Source of the DNA: Methanobacteriaceae archaeon
Lineage (GTDB): Archaea > Methanobacteriota > Methanobacteria > Methanobacteriales > Methanobacteriaceae
Direction: 5' to 3'
DNA: 44,025 bases
Assembly: GCA_030539615.1 (NCBI GenBank)
Contig: JAUNXU010000007.1
Coordinates: 1 to 44,025 of the forward strand
Part shown: piece after piece, positions 36,001-44,025 of the stretch
How positions within the stretch are numbered: position 1 is the stretch's first letter
Layout: each line of letters opens with the position of its first letter
Made by a program: the position numbers and the translations under genes
The notes under the pieces: generated by a model
Databases searched by the model: none
Told to the model about the DNA's origin: nothing
The model's input: only the letters and a program-made list of their open reading frames with translations

Positions 36001-38185
36001 TAGAAAATTAGATGAAGATCAAATAGAATTAAATAGGATAAGAGTTGGGGAAATTATTGATAAAAATTGTCCAAATATGTCTGGAACAACAAGTAGAACT
36101 TCAAATTTAGGAATTTTACAAAGAGAATTTAATAAAAAAACAAAACATATACCAATTAGAAAATTATTATGTGAATGTTCTGATACAATAAAGAAAATTA
36201 AGCCATGTTTCATGATGAGTCCTCTTTCAATTGCCCAATATTTGGATCCTAAAATTTATGCTTCCTATTTTGATTATATTATTTTTGATGAAGCAAGTCA
36301 AGTTAAAGTAGAAGATGCTATTGGTGCAATGTTAAGAGGAAAACATTATGTTGTTATGGGAGATACTAAACAGTTGCCTCCTACTTCTTTTTTTGATGGA
36401 GGTGATAATAATTCTGATGAAGATGATGATTTGAGTAATGTTGAAAGTATTCTTCATTATTGTAAAACAGCTTTCCATTCAAAAATGTTAAAATGGCATT
36501 ATAGAAGTAAACATGAATCTTTAATTGCTGTTTCTAATATGGAATTTTATAATAACCAATTATATGTTTATCCTTCTCCTATGAATAAATCTGAAGTTTT
36601 AGGTCTTAAACTATGTTATATTCCTGATACAATTTATGATAAAGGAAAAAGTAGGAGAAATATTAAAGAAGCAGAAATTGTTGTTGATTATGCTATTAAT
36701 CATTTTAAAAAATATGGTAAATCTAAAAGTTTAGGAATTGGTACTTTTAGTTCTGCACAACAAAGTGCTATATTAGAAACTTTAGAAGTAAAACTTAAAG
36801 AAAATCAAGATTTAGAATTATTTTTTAATGAAGAAGGAGAAAATGGATTTTTTGTTAAAAATTTAGAGAATATTCAAGGTGATGAACGAGATGTTATTTT
36901 AGTAAGTGTTGGTTATGGTTATGATTTAAATCATAAGTTATCTTTAAATTTAGGACCTTTGAATAAAAAAGGAGGAGAAAAAAGATTAAATGTTCTTTTT
37001 ACTAGAGCTAAAGAAAAATGTGTAATTTTCACCAATTTCAAATCTAGGGATATGTCTTTAGATAATAATTCTTCAGAAGGTCTTAAAACCTTACAAATGT
37101 TTTTAAACTTTGCAGACAAAGGTGAATTTCCTAAAAATTATCATACTGGGGAAGATTTTGATTCAAAATTTGAAGAATCTGTTTATAATTTTTTAACAGA
37201 TAATGGATATAATATTGAAAAACAAGTAGGATGTGCTGGTTTTAAAATAGATTTAGCTATTAAAAGTAAGATTAATGAAGAAGAATATATTTTAGGTATA
37301 GAATGTGATGGTGCACCATATCACTCTTCTAAAGTAGCAAGAGATAGAGATAGATTAAGACAAAATGTTTTAGAAGGTTTAGGTTGGAAATTCCATAGAA
37401 TTTGGTCAACTGACTGGTATCATGATAGAAATAATGCTAAAAAAAGATTACTTAAAGTTATAAATGAAGTAGAAACAGAAAATGAAAAAAAATCAAATGA
37501 AAAAAGTAATATGAATTTTGATATAGAAAATACTTTTGAAAGGACTAATGTTGAAAAACCAGAAGATATTAAAAATAAAGAGATTATAGATAAATTCAAT
37601 GTTCAATTTATAAGTAATGAAGAAATAAAGGTTAATAACTTAAATATTATCCCTTATGAAGAATTTATTCCAAATTTTGATGTAATAACTGATTTTTACA
37701 ATATTTCAGATATTAAACAGGAATATATTTTAAAAAATTTAATAATTGAAGAATCACCTATTCATATTGAGGAAATATATAATAGATTAGGTAAAATATT
37801 TAATGCAAGAATCACCAAAAAATTTAAAAGGACTATTGATGATCGTTTGAATGTTGTAATTACTAAAGAGGATATTGAATGGCACAATGATTTTTATATT
37901 TATAAATCATATTCTTCTATGAAAATTAGGGAAAGAATAAAACCAAATATAAGTTATATTTATTCTAAAGAAATAGATTATGCTATAACTCAATTATTAC
38001 TTATTGAAGGTGCATTTAAACCTGATGATTTAATAAAAGCCACATCTAAACTATTAGGATTTAAAAAATTAACTGCAAATGTTAAAAAAATACTTTCAGA
38101 TAATGTTGATTTATTAATAAGTCAAAATAAAATAAAAACAAATAATCTTGAAAAATTAGAATTAATTGATAATGTTGAATTATAA
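33095..38185 (+). CDS. Giant DUF4011-helicase-nuclease-DUF3320 protein (Hhe-like anti-phage candidate)
   Basis: The protein has 1696 residues. The N-terminal DUF4011-like part (LRNNLIDMGLRNNLLNFK) is followed by an SF1 helicase split by a long coiled region. Walker A is GPPGTGKS at 316-323, DEAS is at 1065-1068, then come GDTKQLPP, QGDERDVI and NVLFTRAK. A Vsr/MTES_1575-type nuclease follows, with D1386 and E1403-C-D1405 (IECDGAPYHSS). The C-terminal 120 residues resemble DUF3320. This order matches the single-gene defence protein described as Hhe. No partner gene is adjacent: 217 bases precede it and 495 follow. TTGGT is a weak ribosome binding site, so the start is less certain than the identity. 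Confidence 0.87.
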   Translation: MSGQVIEKNTEIEIKKLRNNLIDMGLRNNLLNFKILKSRTIPVVDEVVGELFDILVLSGKKMKFLPGKGRNNHQKNKNTLWKMPLSSNVPDKHKDLFLQTNLEEESLQNKLFSLHQYYKTNLEEQGYNSLYLSLGCLEWNESSDELNLRKAPLFLIPVKIFRNSVNNPFKIEWDEDDCCFNTALEFKLIEQGITLPKFDEIKTKKDLNNYFKEVQKSISTKKNWNITNEIYLSNFSFKKIVMYKDLDMDNWPEDILDGGINSLINPINEQNTDSFEEKDCDRLIKDENVFHVLDADSSQVAVIEDVKKGNNLVVEGPPGTGKSQTIVNLIAELLALNKTVLFVSEKKAALDVVKKRLDSLKLGKGCLELHSNKTNKKQFINELSQRLTEHKINNSKEGEYHQLFSLKKNLNEYMDVIETNYGNTNFTPYDLMGLYEFYYQDIEKLNQEFCKFNIPDTKNFYKERLSELKLFLEKVSEIYKLICPIKENVWRFTNPKYLTPDDKENINKELNLLNNTISSILNVIDDIQNKTAAKKLENLNDIEEYVNNCKLLEIKPQLLGDLNFENLITSIENYQIKTSDIDVKVLDMDLLNKKEEVSNLIEEISSLDIEYNILNKYDLEELITSFQKYNDKLNNSKINKALEINDLISKFDVFMKNKNSIFTFFKRNFKKIRTEFKGCYEEGEVPKNNDIIADDFAEIIKWKDEFNSLRETLLLYCSDKTISNKKIIYDSEKLINLDKKLIQFKNEFSDYNIELKNKPLNELVNEIDDLIKIKSEKEEINSNSNALNYFNELWEGTNSDIDKLNKRYDLILQFNELVDSNFFNNKTIKLINNGIDLNELSSLFNTLLTLKKDILTSYNKLDNLLNFNSELNSLDIVNLNFNKFKEHIEKFLENETLSSWNNFNNLKKESNKYTKGIIDIISEDKVKSEAIESIFYLNFANNALNEIFKENEILQDFNGTIQDNYVKDFRKLDEDQIELNRIRVGEIIDKNCPNMSGTTSRTSNLGILQREFNKKTKHIPIRKLLCECSDTIKKIKPCFMMSPLSIAQYLDPKIYASYFDYIIFDEASQVKVEDAIGAMLRGKHYVVMGDTKQLPPTSFFDGGDNNSDEDDDLSNVESILHYCKTAFHSKMLKWHYRSKHESLIAVSNMEFYNNQLYVYPSPMNKSEVLGLKLCYIPDTIYDKGKSRRNIKEAEIVVDYAINHFKKYGKSKSLGIGTFSSAQQSAILETLEVKLKENQDLELFFNEEGENGFFVKNLENIQGDERDVILVSVGYGYDLNHKLSLNLGPLNKKGGEKRLNVLFTRAKEKCVIFTNFKSRDMSLDNNSSEGLKTLQMFLNFADKGEFPKNYHTGEDFDSKFEESVYNFLTDNGYNIEKQVGCAGFKIDLAIKSKINEEEYILGIECDGAPYHSSKVARDRDRLRQNVLEGLGWKFHRIWSTDWYHDRNNAKKRLLKVINEVETENEKKSNEKSNMNFDIENTFERTNVEKPEDIKNKEIIDKFNVQFISNEEIKVNNLNIIPYEEFIPNFDVITDFYNISDIKQEYILKNLIIEESPIHIEEIYNRLGKIFNARITKKFKRTIDDRLNVVITKEDIEWHNDFYIYKSYSSMKIRERIKPNISYIYSKEIDYAITQLLLIEGAFKPDDLIKATSKLLGFKKLTANVKKILSDNVDLLISQNKIKTNNLEKLELIDNVEL

Positions 38186-38680
38186 ATATTGATTAATTAG
38201 ATAGTATTAAAAATACTAAAATGATACAATTGTCATGTTTAAATATTTAATCTATCAACTTCTTCTTCTTTTAATTATCTGATTATTTGCCAAAATTCGA
38301 AATTTTAGTTTTTAATAAATTTTAACATTTAAGAATAAATCATGATAGTCGTGTTTTAAATTATTAACAAAATTTTTTAAACTACTATGGGAATTAGATG
38401 TTTCGGGTGATGATTGATCTGTTTTTTGGTAGTATATTCATATAATGATAAAATAAAATCTATAAAGTTACGTTTTATTAAAAATAAACATAGATAAACA
38501 AACAAGAAAATAATATAATGATATACAAAAACTAATCTAACAAAATTAAATAAAACAATCGGAACAACGAAATCTTAAATTAAGAATTTAAAATATTGAA
38601 AGTTAATTATTAAAGAAGATATAACTTAATTAATAAAATAAGATGATCTTCTTTTTATTTTTAAAGAAATTAAATAATAT
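38186..38680. other. 495-base AT-rich gap without a gene
   Basis: No credible frame or RNA gene is seen on either strand. The one structured element is a 9-base inverted repeat, AAAGAAGAT (38612-38620) with ATCTTCTTT (38646-38654), 27 bases beyond the stop of the convergent Mrr-like gene. It has T-rich flanks and could be a transcription end. Confidence 0.4.
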
Positions 38681-39673
38681 TTAATTAGGCCAGTAAATTT
38701 TAGTCAAAGGAACTAAAGCTTGGGCTTCAATATCAAAATTATCATAATATTGGATAATAAAATAGACTAATCTATCTAAGTCAATTAAAGTTAAAGGAAT
38801 TTTTGATCGTTCTGCTTCATATTTTGCTTCTTTAGTAAAACCACCTGTGCTAACATATAATCCTTTAACAGAATTAGGAAGGCCGCCAATAAAACTTCTA
38901 ATATCTGAAGCACCAATAGTATTGTTTCTATGTTTTACTTCAACTCTAATTTTAGGATCTTCTAAACCTAATCCATCAGGAGAAGCAATAATATCTTTAC
39001 CTCTATCAGAACCTTTTGGAGAAACAATAGTTTTATAACCCATAGCTCTTAAAAGACCAGCAACTAAATTTTGCATTTCAGACCAATCTAATTTACTAAC
39101 TTTATCTTTAATAAATTCAATAGATTTTTCAATAGTTTCTTCTTTTAAAATAGATTCATCTTCTTTATTTTCATTTTCATTAATAACTTCTTCTTTAGAT
39201 GATAGACCATTTTCTAATAAATTTAAAATTTCTTCTTTAACATCTTCATTTAATTCAAATATGGAAAGTAAAGAACCTAAACTATATGTTGTGTTTACTT
39301 TAAGATTATCTCTATTAACTTCACCACACCACTTAACTTTTCTTATATGAGCACTATTTTCAAATTTAGGACAGTACATATACTCAGATTTAATTATTCC
39401 AACTAAATAAATTCTCTTTGTAGAATTATATGAAATAACATAATCATCAATCTTAAATTCATCCTTAAACTTCCACATCACACCATTAATGGAACCTATT
39501 TGAATATTAGTTTTTTCAGGATAAACATCATTTATCATACCTTTTAATTCTTCTTTAGAATTAACTTTAGATAAATCAGGAAGTTTGAAACCCACAGAAA
39601 CAATTTTTTCATCTTTAAACCTATCAATTAAGTAACTATCTTTTCCTGCTCGAACCATATACATTTTTTTCAT
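38681..39673 (-). CDS. Mrr-type restriction endonuclease
   Basis: The protein has about 330 residues from ATG 39671-39673, which has AAGGAG 8 bases upstream. An in-frame ATG at 39715 would add 14 residues but has no site. The N-terminal half (MYMVRAGKDSYLIDRF) resembles a ligand or modified-base reading module found on stand-alone Mrr-like proteins. The C-terminal half is an Mrr_cat fold: GSDRGKD with D227, then E245-V-K247 in VEVKHR, and GLYVSTGGFTKEA. Such enzymes cut methylated or foreign DNA. It is transcribed away from the SNF2 operon through a 147-base divergent spacer. Confidence 0.85.
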   Translation of the reverse strand: MKKMYMVRAGKDSYLIDRFKDEKIVSVGFKLPDLSKVNSKEELKGMINDVYPEKTNIQIGSINGVMWKFKDEFKIDDYVISYNSTKRIYLVGIIKSEYMYCPKFENSAHIRKVKWCGEVNRDNLKVNTTYSLGSLLSIFELNEDVKEEILNLLENGLSSKEEVINENENKEDESILKEETIEKSIEFIKDKVSKLDWSEMQNLVAGLLRAMGYKTIVSPKGSDRGKDIIASPDGLGLEDPKIRVEVKHRNNTIGASDIRSFIGGLPNSVKGLYVSTGGFTKEAKYEAERSKIPLTLIDLDRLVYFIIQYYDNFDIEAQALVPLTKIYWPN

Positions 39674-39765
39674 TAAATTTCTCCTTTTAATAATTAATTT
39701 AATTTTATTATCCAATTTTCTATTAATACTTCAAAATTATTTATTTCTACTTATTTCTAAATAAA

Positions 39766-39815
39766 TTTATATTATTATTTTAACATATACATTATTATAA
39801 TATATATGAAGGGAA
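39766..39815 (+). promoter_or_regulatory. Promoter and ribosome binding site of the SNF2/DUF4391/mod operon
   Basis: TTTATATT at 39766-39773 is a TATA-like element about 50 bases before the TTG start at 39821. GAAGGGA around 39808-39814 is the ribosome binding site, which supports the TTG as initiator. Confidence 0.4.
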
Positions 39816-39820
39816 TTTAG

Positions 39821-42800
39821 TTGAGCAATATTAAAACATTAAATAATAAAGGTAATGAGACAGTTTTTAATGAATTAAAAAATAGTATTAGAAAGGGTTC
39901 TAAGTTATCTGTTATTTCTGCTTATTTTACAATGTATGCTTATTTTGAACTTCAAAAAGAATTAGATAAAATAGATGATATGCGTTTTATTTTTACAACT
40001 CCTAGTTTTATAAAAAATAAGGATGATATTGATTTTCGTGAGTATTTTATTGATAATTCTAATGATATTTTTGGTAATGAATTTGAGATAAAACTTAGAA
40101 ATGAAATGACTCAATCTTCTATTTCTAAGGAATGTTCTGATTGGTTAACTAAGAAGGTGGAAATAAAGTCTTTTAAAAAATCTAATCTTGCTCAACCACG
40201 TATGATTCATGTTAATAATAAGAATATAGATGATATTGTAATTAATGGGACTGTGGATTTTACAACTGATGGTCTTGGAATAACTTATTCTAATAGAACA
40301 GATTCTAATATTTTTATGTCAGGTAATGAAGTTACAGATCCTCAACTTATTAGTTTTAATGCTTTATGGGAAAATGAAGAATATCTAGAAGATGTTAAAG
40401 ATGAAGTTTTAAAACAAATGAATGTAATGTATAAGGAAAATTCTCCCGAATTTATTTATTTTGTATCATTATATAATATTTTTCATGATTATCTTAATGA
40501 ATTAGATGAAACAAGTATTATAAAAAAAGGAAATAAGCTTAAAGATAAAAAAATATGGAATAAATTATATAAGTTTCAACAAGATGCTGTAATAGGTGCA
40601 ATTAGTAAGATTGAAAATTATAATGGATGTATCCTTGCTGATAGTGTAGGACTTGGTAAAACTTTCACAGCACTTGCCATTATACAATATTATGAACTTA
40701 GAAATGATAGGGTTTTAGTATTGGTTCCAAAAAAATTAAGGGAAAATTGGACTATTTATACTCTTAATGATACACGAAATATTTTTGCTGAAGATAGATT
40801 TAGATATGATGTATTAAATCATACAGATTTATCAAGAAATAATGGAAAATCAGGGGATATAGATTTAGAAAATATAAATTGGGGTAATTATGATCTTGTT
40901 GTAATAGATGAATCACATAATTTTAGAAATAATCCTCCAGTTAAAGATCATGTTACAAGATATGAACGTTTAATGAGAGATGTTATTAAAAGTGGTCATA
41001 AAACAAAGCTTCTTATGTTATCTGCTACTCCTGTTAATAATCGTATGAATGATATTAAAAATCAGATAGCATTTATAACAGAAGGTAATGACTATGCATT
41101 AAATGATATTGGAATTAATAGTATAAAATATACTCTTAGAAAAGCTCAAGGAATTTTTAATGAATGGTCAAAATTAGATGATACTAATAGAACTGGTGAA
41201 AGATTTGTAAATAGTATGGATCTAGATTATTTTAAATTACTTGATACTTTTACAATAGCTCGAAGTAGAAAACATATAGAAAAATATTATGATCTATCAG
41301 AAATAGGTGATTTTCCAGAAAGATTAGATCCAATAAATCAAAGTTCAAATATAGATATTAATAATGAATTTCCATCATTAAAAGAAGTAAATGATGAAAT
41401 AAGCAGATTAAATCTTAGTATATATTCTCCATTCTTGTATATATTACCTCCTAAAAAAGCATATTATGAAGAATTATATGATGATTCTATAAAATCAGGA
41501 AAATCAGTATTTAAACAGAGAGATAGAGAGATAAATCTAGTTCATTTAATGAGAACAAATCTTCTAAAACGAATGGAAAGTTCTGTTTATTCATTTAAAC
41601 TAACAATAAAAAATATACTTAAAAAAATCAATAAAACACTAGATAAAATAGATAAACAAGACAATTATCAAAAAATAAATATAAAACCCATTAATTTAAA
41701 TGATACAAAATATGATCAATACTCATTTGGAAAAACTAAAAAAGTACTATATCAAGATCTAGACTTAATTAAATGGAAACAAGATCTATACTATGATAAA
41801 ACAAAACTTGAAAATCTACTACAAGAAACAGAAAAAATAACACCAGACAGAGATGAAAAACTACAAGACTTAAAAAAACAAATCACCACTAAAATAAACA
41901 ATCCAATCAATGAAAATAATAAAAAAGTAATAATATTTACAGCATTTGCAGATACAGCTAAATACCTATATGAAAACATATCACCATGGGCACAAGAAAC
42001 ATATAACATTCATTCAGCACTAGTAACAGGAAATAATGAAAATAAAACAACACTAAAAAAAGTACATACAAAAGATATAAATGACATACTAACAAATTTT
42101 TCACCAATATCAAAAGAAAGAAATACAATAAATCCAAAAACAACAAAAGAAATAGATATTCTCATAGCAACAGACTGCATATCCGAAGGACAAAACCTCC
42201 AAGACTGTGACTACCTAATAAACTATGATATTCACTGGAATCCCGTAAGAATAATACAAAGATTTGGAAGAATAGACAGAATAGGATCTATAAACAAACA
42301 AATACAACTAGTAAACTTCTGGCCAAACATAGAACTAGACGAATACATCAATCTAAAAGGAAGAGTTGAAAGTAGAATGGTTATGGCAGATGTAAGTGCA
42401 ACAGGAGAAGAAAATGTCATAAATAAAACCAATATAATGAACGATCTAGAATATCGAAAAACACAACTAGAAAAACTACAAAATGAAGTAATAGACCTAG
42501 AAGACATATCAAATGGAATCTCAATAACAGACCTAACATTCAATGACTTTAAAGTAGAACTAATGAACTACATGAAAAAATATAAAAAAGAACTAGAAAA
42601 CACACCATCCGGAATATACTCAATAGTACCAAAAAATGAACTAGAAAAAGGAGTAATCTTCCTACTAAAACAAACAACAGGAAAAAAAGAAAACAAAGAC
42701 CAAAATCCATTATCACCATACTACCTAATCTACATAACCTCCACAGGAGAAATAAAACTAAACCACATACAATCCAAAAAAATAATGGACAACTACAAAA

Positions 42801-43045
42801 AACTATGCTACAATACAAAAGAAATATACAAAAACCTAATAACAGAATTTGAAAAAGAAACACAAAATGGAAAAGAAATGAACCACTACACCAAACTACT
42901 AGCAGACTCAATAGAAAACATCCAAGGTAAAAAAGAAGAAATAGGAGTAAAAAGCCTATTTTCAAAAGGAGGAACAATAACAACAAGAAAAGACATATCA
43001 GGACTAGAAGAATTTGAACTAATAACATTCTTAATTCTAAAATAA
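39821..43045 (+). CDS. SNF2-family helicase with PLD-like N-terminal domain
   Basis: The protein has 1074 residues. The N-terminal 170 residues look like a phospholipase-D-type nuclease domain. Its HKD motif is degenerate (H130 without the usual lysine; NGTVDFTTDGLG as the second half), so activity is doubtful. A SNF2/SF2 motor follows: GLGKT at 277-281, D363-E-S-H366, SATP, and the C-terminal SEGQNLQ with Q813-RFGRIDR820. It leads an operon with DUF4391 and a type III-like methyltransferase, so it is probably the motor of a restriction-type defence system. From about 41570 to the end, Leu is mainly CTA and codons end in A or C, unlike the 5' half. Confidence 0.83.
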   Translation: MSNIKTLNNKGNETVFNELKNSIRKGSKLSVISAYFTMYAYFELQKELDKIDDMRFIFTTPSFIKNKDDIDFREYFIDNSNDIFGNEFEIKLRNEMTQSSISKECSDWLTKKVEIKSFKKSNLAQPRMIHVNNKNIDDIVINGTVDFTTDGLGITYSNRTDSNIFMSGNEVTDPQLISFNALWENEEYLEDVKDEVLKQMNVMYKENSPEFIYFVSLYNIFHDYLNELDETSIIKKGNKLKDKKIWNKLYKFQQDAVIGAISKIENYNGCILADSVGLGKTFTALAIIQYYELRNDRVLVLVPKKLRENWTIYTLNDTRNIFAEDRFRYDVLNHTDLSRNNGKSGDIDLENINWGNYDLVVIDESHNFRNNPPVKDHVTRYERLMRDVIKSGHKTKLLMLSATPVNNRMNDIKNQIAFITEGNDYALNDIGINSIKYTLRKAQGIFNEWSKLDDTNRTGERFVNSMDLDYFKLLDTFTIARSRKHIEKYYDLSEIGDFPERLDPINQSSNIDINNEFPSLKEVNDEISRLNLSIYSPFLYILPPKKAYYEELYDDSIKSGKSVFKQRDREINLVHLMRTNLLKRMESSVYSFKLTIKNILKKINKTLDKIDKQDNYQKINIKPINLNDTKYDQYSFGKTKKVLYQDLDLIKWKQDLYYDKTKLENLLQETEKITPDRDEKLQDLKKQITTKINNPINENNKKVIIFTAFADTAKYLYENISPWAQETYNIHSALVTGNNENKTTLKKVHTKDINDILTNFSPISKERNTINPKTTKEIDILIATDCISEGQNLQDCDYLINYDIHWNPVRIIQRFGRIDRIGSINKQIQLVNFWPNIELDEYINLKGRVESRMVMADVSATGEENVINKTNIMNDLEYRKTQLEKLQNEVIDLEDISNGISITDLTFNDFKVELMNYMKKYKKELENTPSGIYSIVPKNELEKGVIFLLKQTTGKKENKDQNPLSPYYLIYITSTGEIKLNHIQSKKIMDNYKKLCYNTKEIYKNLITEFEKETQNGKEMNHYTKLLADSIENIQGKKEEIGVKSLFSKGGTITTRKDISGLEEFELITFLILK

Positions 43046-43067
43046 AACATAAAGAGTTGATAAAAAA

Positions 43068-43814
43068 ATGGATTTAATTCAAAAATTAAATATTCCAAAA
43101 GAATGCCTGGTAAATAATGTAATACCAAAAAAAGATTTTTTTGAACAAAACATGAAAACAACAGAAAGAAACTTATTTACCAACAATGTAAAACAAATAA
43201 AATGGCTATACTCACTAAAAGAAGAAAATATCAACATAAAAAAATACATAGATGAAGAAAAAGAATATCTAGAAATAGAAATAATACAACTAACACTAAA
43301 AAAAGAACAAAAACAAGAAAAAATAACAGAAATCATACAAAAATTCATACCATATCCTATACTACTAATAATCAGATACAAAAACAGATACAAACTATCA
43401 CTAGCACACAAAAGAAACAACAAAAACGATACAGAACAAATAATCATCACAGAAACAATAAACACAAACAACTGGATAAAAGAAAACTTCACCAAAAAAC
43501 AAGACGAAAAACTAATACAAACACTAAACATCAAAAACCTAAACACAAACAACTTCTACGAAATGTACGAAGATATGATAAATACCATTATCAGATACAA
43601 TGCAACCAATGAAATAAAAAAAGAAATAAACAAACCCATAAAAGAAATAAAAGAAATAACAAACCAAATAACCCAACTAGACAAAAAAATAAACGAACTA
43701 AAAAAAGAACAAAAAAAAGAAACACAATTCAACAAAAAAGTCGAACAAAACATAGAAATACAAAAACTAAAAGACAAAAAAGAAAAATTAGAAAAAGAAT
43801 TAAAAGGTGAATAA
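43068..43814 (+). CDS. DUF4391 domain protein
   Basis: The protein has 248 residues. The N-terminal 150 residues (LNIPKECLVNNVIPKK, IKWLYSL, YPILLIIRYKN) match what I recall of DUF4391, a family found next to SNF2-helicase/methyltransferase operons. Residues from about 185 on are almost pure Lys/Glu/Ile/Leu and should form a coiled coil. It starts 22 bases after the helicase stop (no clear ribosome binding site beyond AAAGAG) and ends 4 bases before the next ATG. It is probably a structural or specificity partner in the complex. The gene has extreme A/C-rich codons throughout. Confidence 0.72.
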   Translation: MDLIQKLNIPKECLVNNVIPKKDFFEQNMKTTERNLFTNNVKQIKWLYSLKEENINIKKYIDEEKEYLEIEIIQLTLKKEQKQEKITEIIQKFIPYPILLIIRYKNRYKLSLAHKRNNKNDTEQIIITETINTNNWIKENFTKKQDEKLIQTLNIKNLNTNNFYEMYEDMINTIIRYNATNEIKKEINKPIKEIKEITNQITQLDKKINELKKEQKKETQFNKKVEQNIEIQKLKDKKEKLEKELKGE

Positions 43815-43818
43815 AAAA

Positions 43819-44025
43819 ATGAATGAAACTAAACTAACAGGAGAAACAAAAAACATCCTAGATGACAATATCACCAAACTAAAAGAACTATTTCCAGAGA
43901 TAGTTACAGAAGATAAGATTGATTTTGAAAAATTAGAATTACTTCTAGGAAAAGAAGTTGATAATTCAAATGAAAGATATAATTTCACATGGCCAGGTAA
44001 AACTCAAAGTATAAAAGAATCACAA
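43819..44025 (+). CDS. Type III-like site-specific DNA methyltransferase (5' end only)
   Basis: 69 codons are visible from ATG 43819, with AGGTGA 8 bases upstream; the frame runs off the window. The N-terminus (KNILDDNITKLKELFPEI, then YNFTWPGKTQ) is the leader of a known group of type III-like Mod proteins. In these, the FTWPGK segment precedes the methylase core. No catalytic motif is visible yet, so the call rests on this leader and on the SNF2/DUF4391 neighbours. Codons revert to T-ending from about 43895. A restriction helicase may follow outside the window. Confidence 0.7.
   Translation, partial: MNETKLTGETKNILDDNITKLKELFPEIVTEDKIDFEKLELLLGKEVDNSNERYNFTWPGKTQSIKESQ

Noticed and set aside
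42549-43028. 159-codon minus-strand frame inside the SNF2 helicase gene
   Set aside because: Same compositional shadow; product is low-complexity Leu/Val/Phe.
1-44025. CRISPR arrays, tRNA or rRNA genes, insertion sequences
   Set aside because: I looked for regularly spaced direct repeats, cloverleaf or GC-rich islands, and transposase motifs and found none; very short tRNA-like structures could still be missed by eye.

Overview
The window is very AT-rich. It ends the tail of an Asn/Thr-rich Ig-like surface protein and carries archaeal-type nucleotide-sugar genes with GGTGA/GGAG-type ribosome binding sites. Together these suggest a gut methanogen of the Methanobacteriaceae, most like Methanosphaera. 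That assignment is an inference from composition and gene style, because no rRNA or marker gene is present.

Layout. (1) 1-485: 3' end of an adhesin-like protein. (2) 668-11373: left defence island. It holds a decayed Panacea (SocA-like) gene, a minus-strand type III restriction-modification operon (mod, res, DUF2283 gene), a plus-strand McrBC-type pair, and an unfamiliar zinc-ribbon nuclease. (3) 11552-32877: surface-polysaccharide region. It holds GDP-fucose genes (gmd, fcl), a Wzx-like flippase, dTDP-rhamnose genes (rmlD, rmlB and the distant rmlA), a DUF4422 glycosyltransferase, UDP-galactopyranose mutase, a GT2 glycosyltransferase and galU. Within it lies a nine-gene plus-strand CDP-sugar module (20078-30743) that looks able to build a branched 3,6-dideoxy sugar. 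(4) 33095-44025: right defence island. It holds a giant DUF4011-helicase-nuclease-DUF3320 protein (Hhe-like), an Mrr-type nuclease, and the start of a SNF2 helicase / DUF4391 / DNA-methyltransferase operon that runs off the window.

The strongest observation is at 6521-6542. The type III methyltransferase gene is interrupted by a run of eleven AG units (CT on the coding strand), which puts the conserved first 60-odd codons one repeat unit out of frame with the rest. Ten or thirteen units would give an intact protein of about 646 residues. This is the architecture of a phase-variable methyltransferase, here in an archaeon and captured in the OFF state. A few hundred bases away the mcrB gene is also out of frame, by one base at an A7 run.

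The second theme is the CDP-sugar module. RfbF, RfbG and RfbH should yield CDP-4-keto-3,6-dideoxyglucose. A ThDP-dependent acetolactate-synthase-like enzyme and a sugar reductase follow, as in the yersiniose (YerE/YerF) pathway, together with a pyruvate-type aldolase, a KDG-kinase-like PfkB protein, a sugar-type methyltransferase and a cobalamin radical SAM enzyme.
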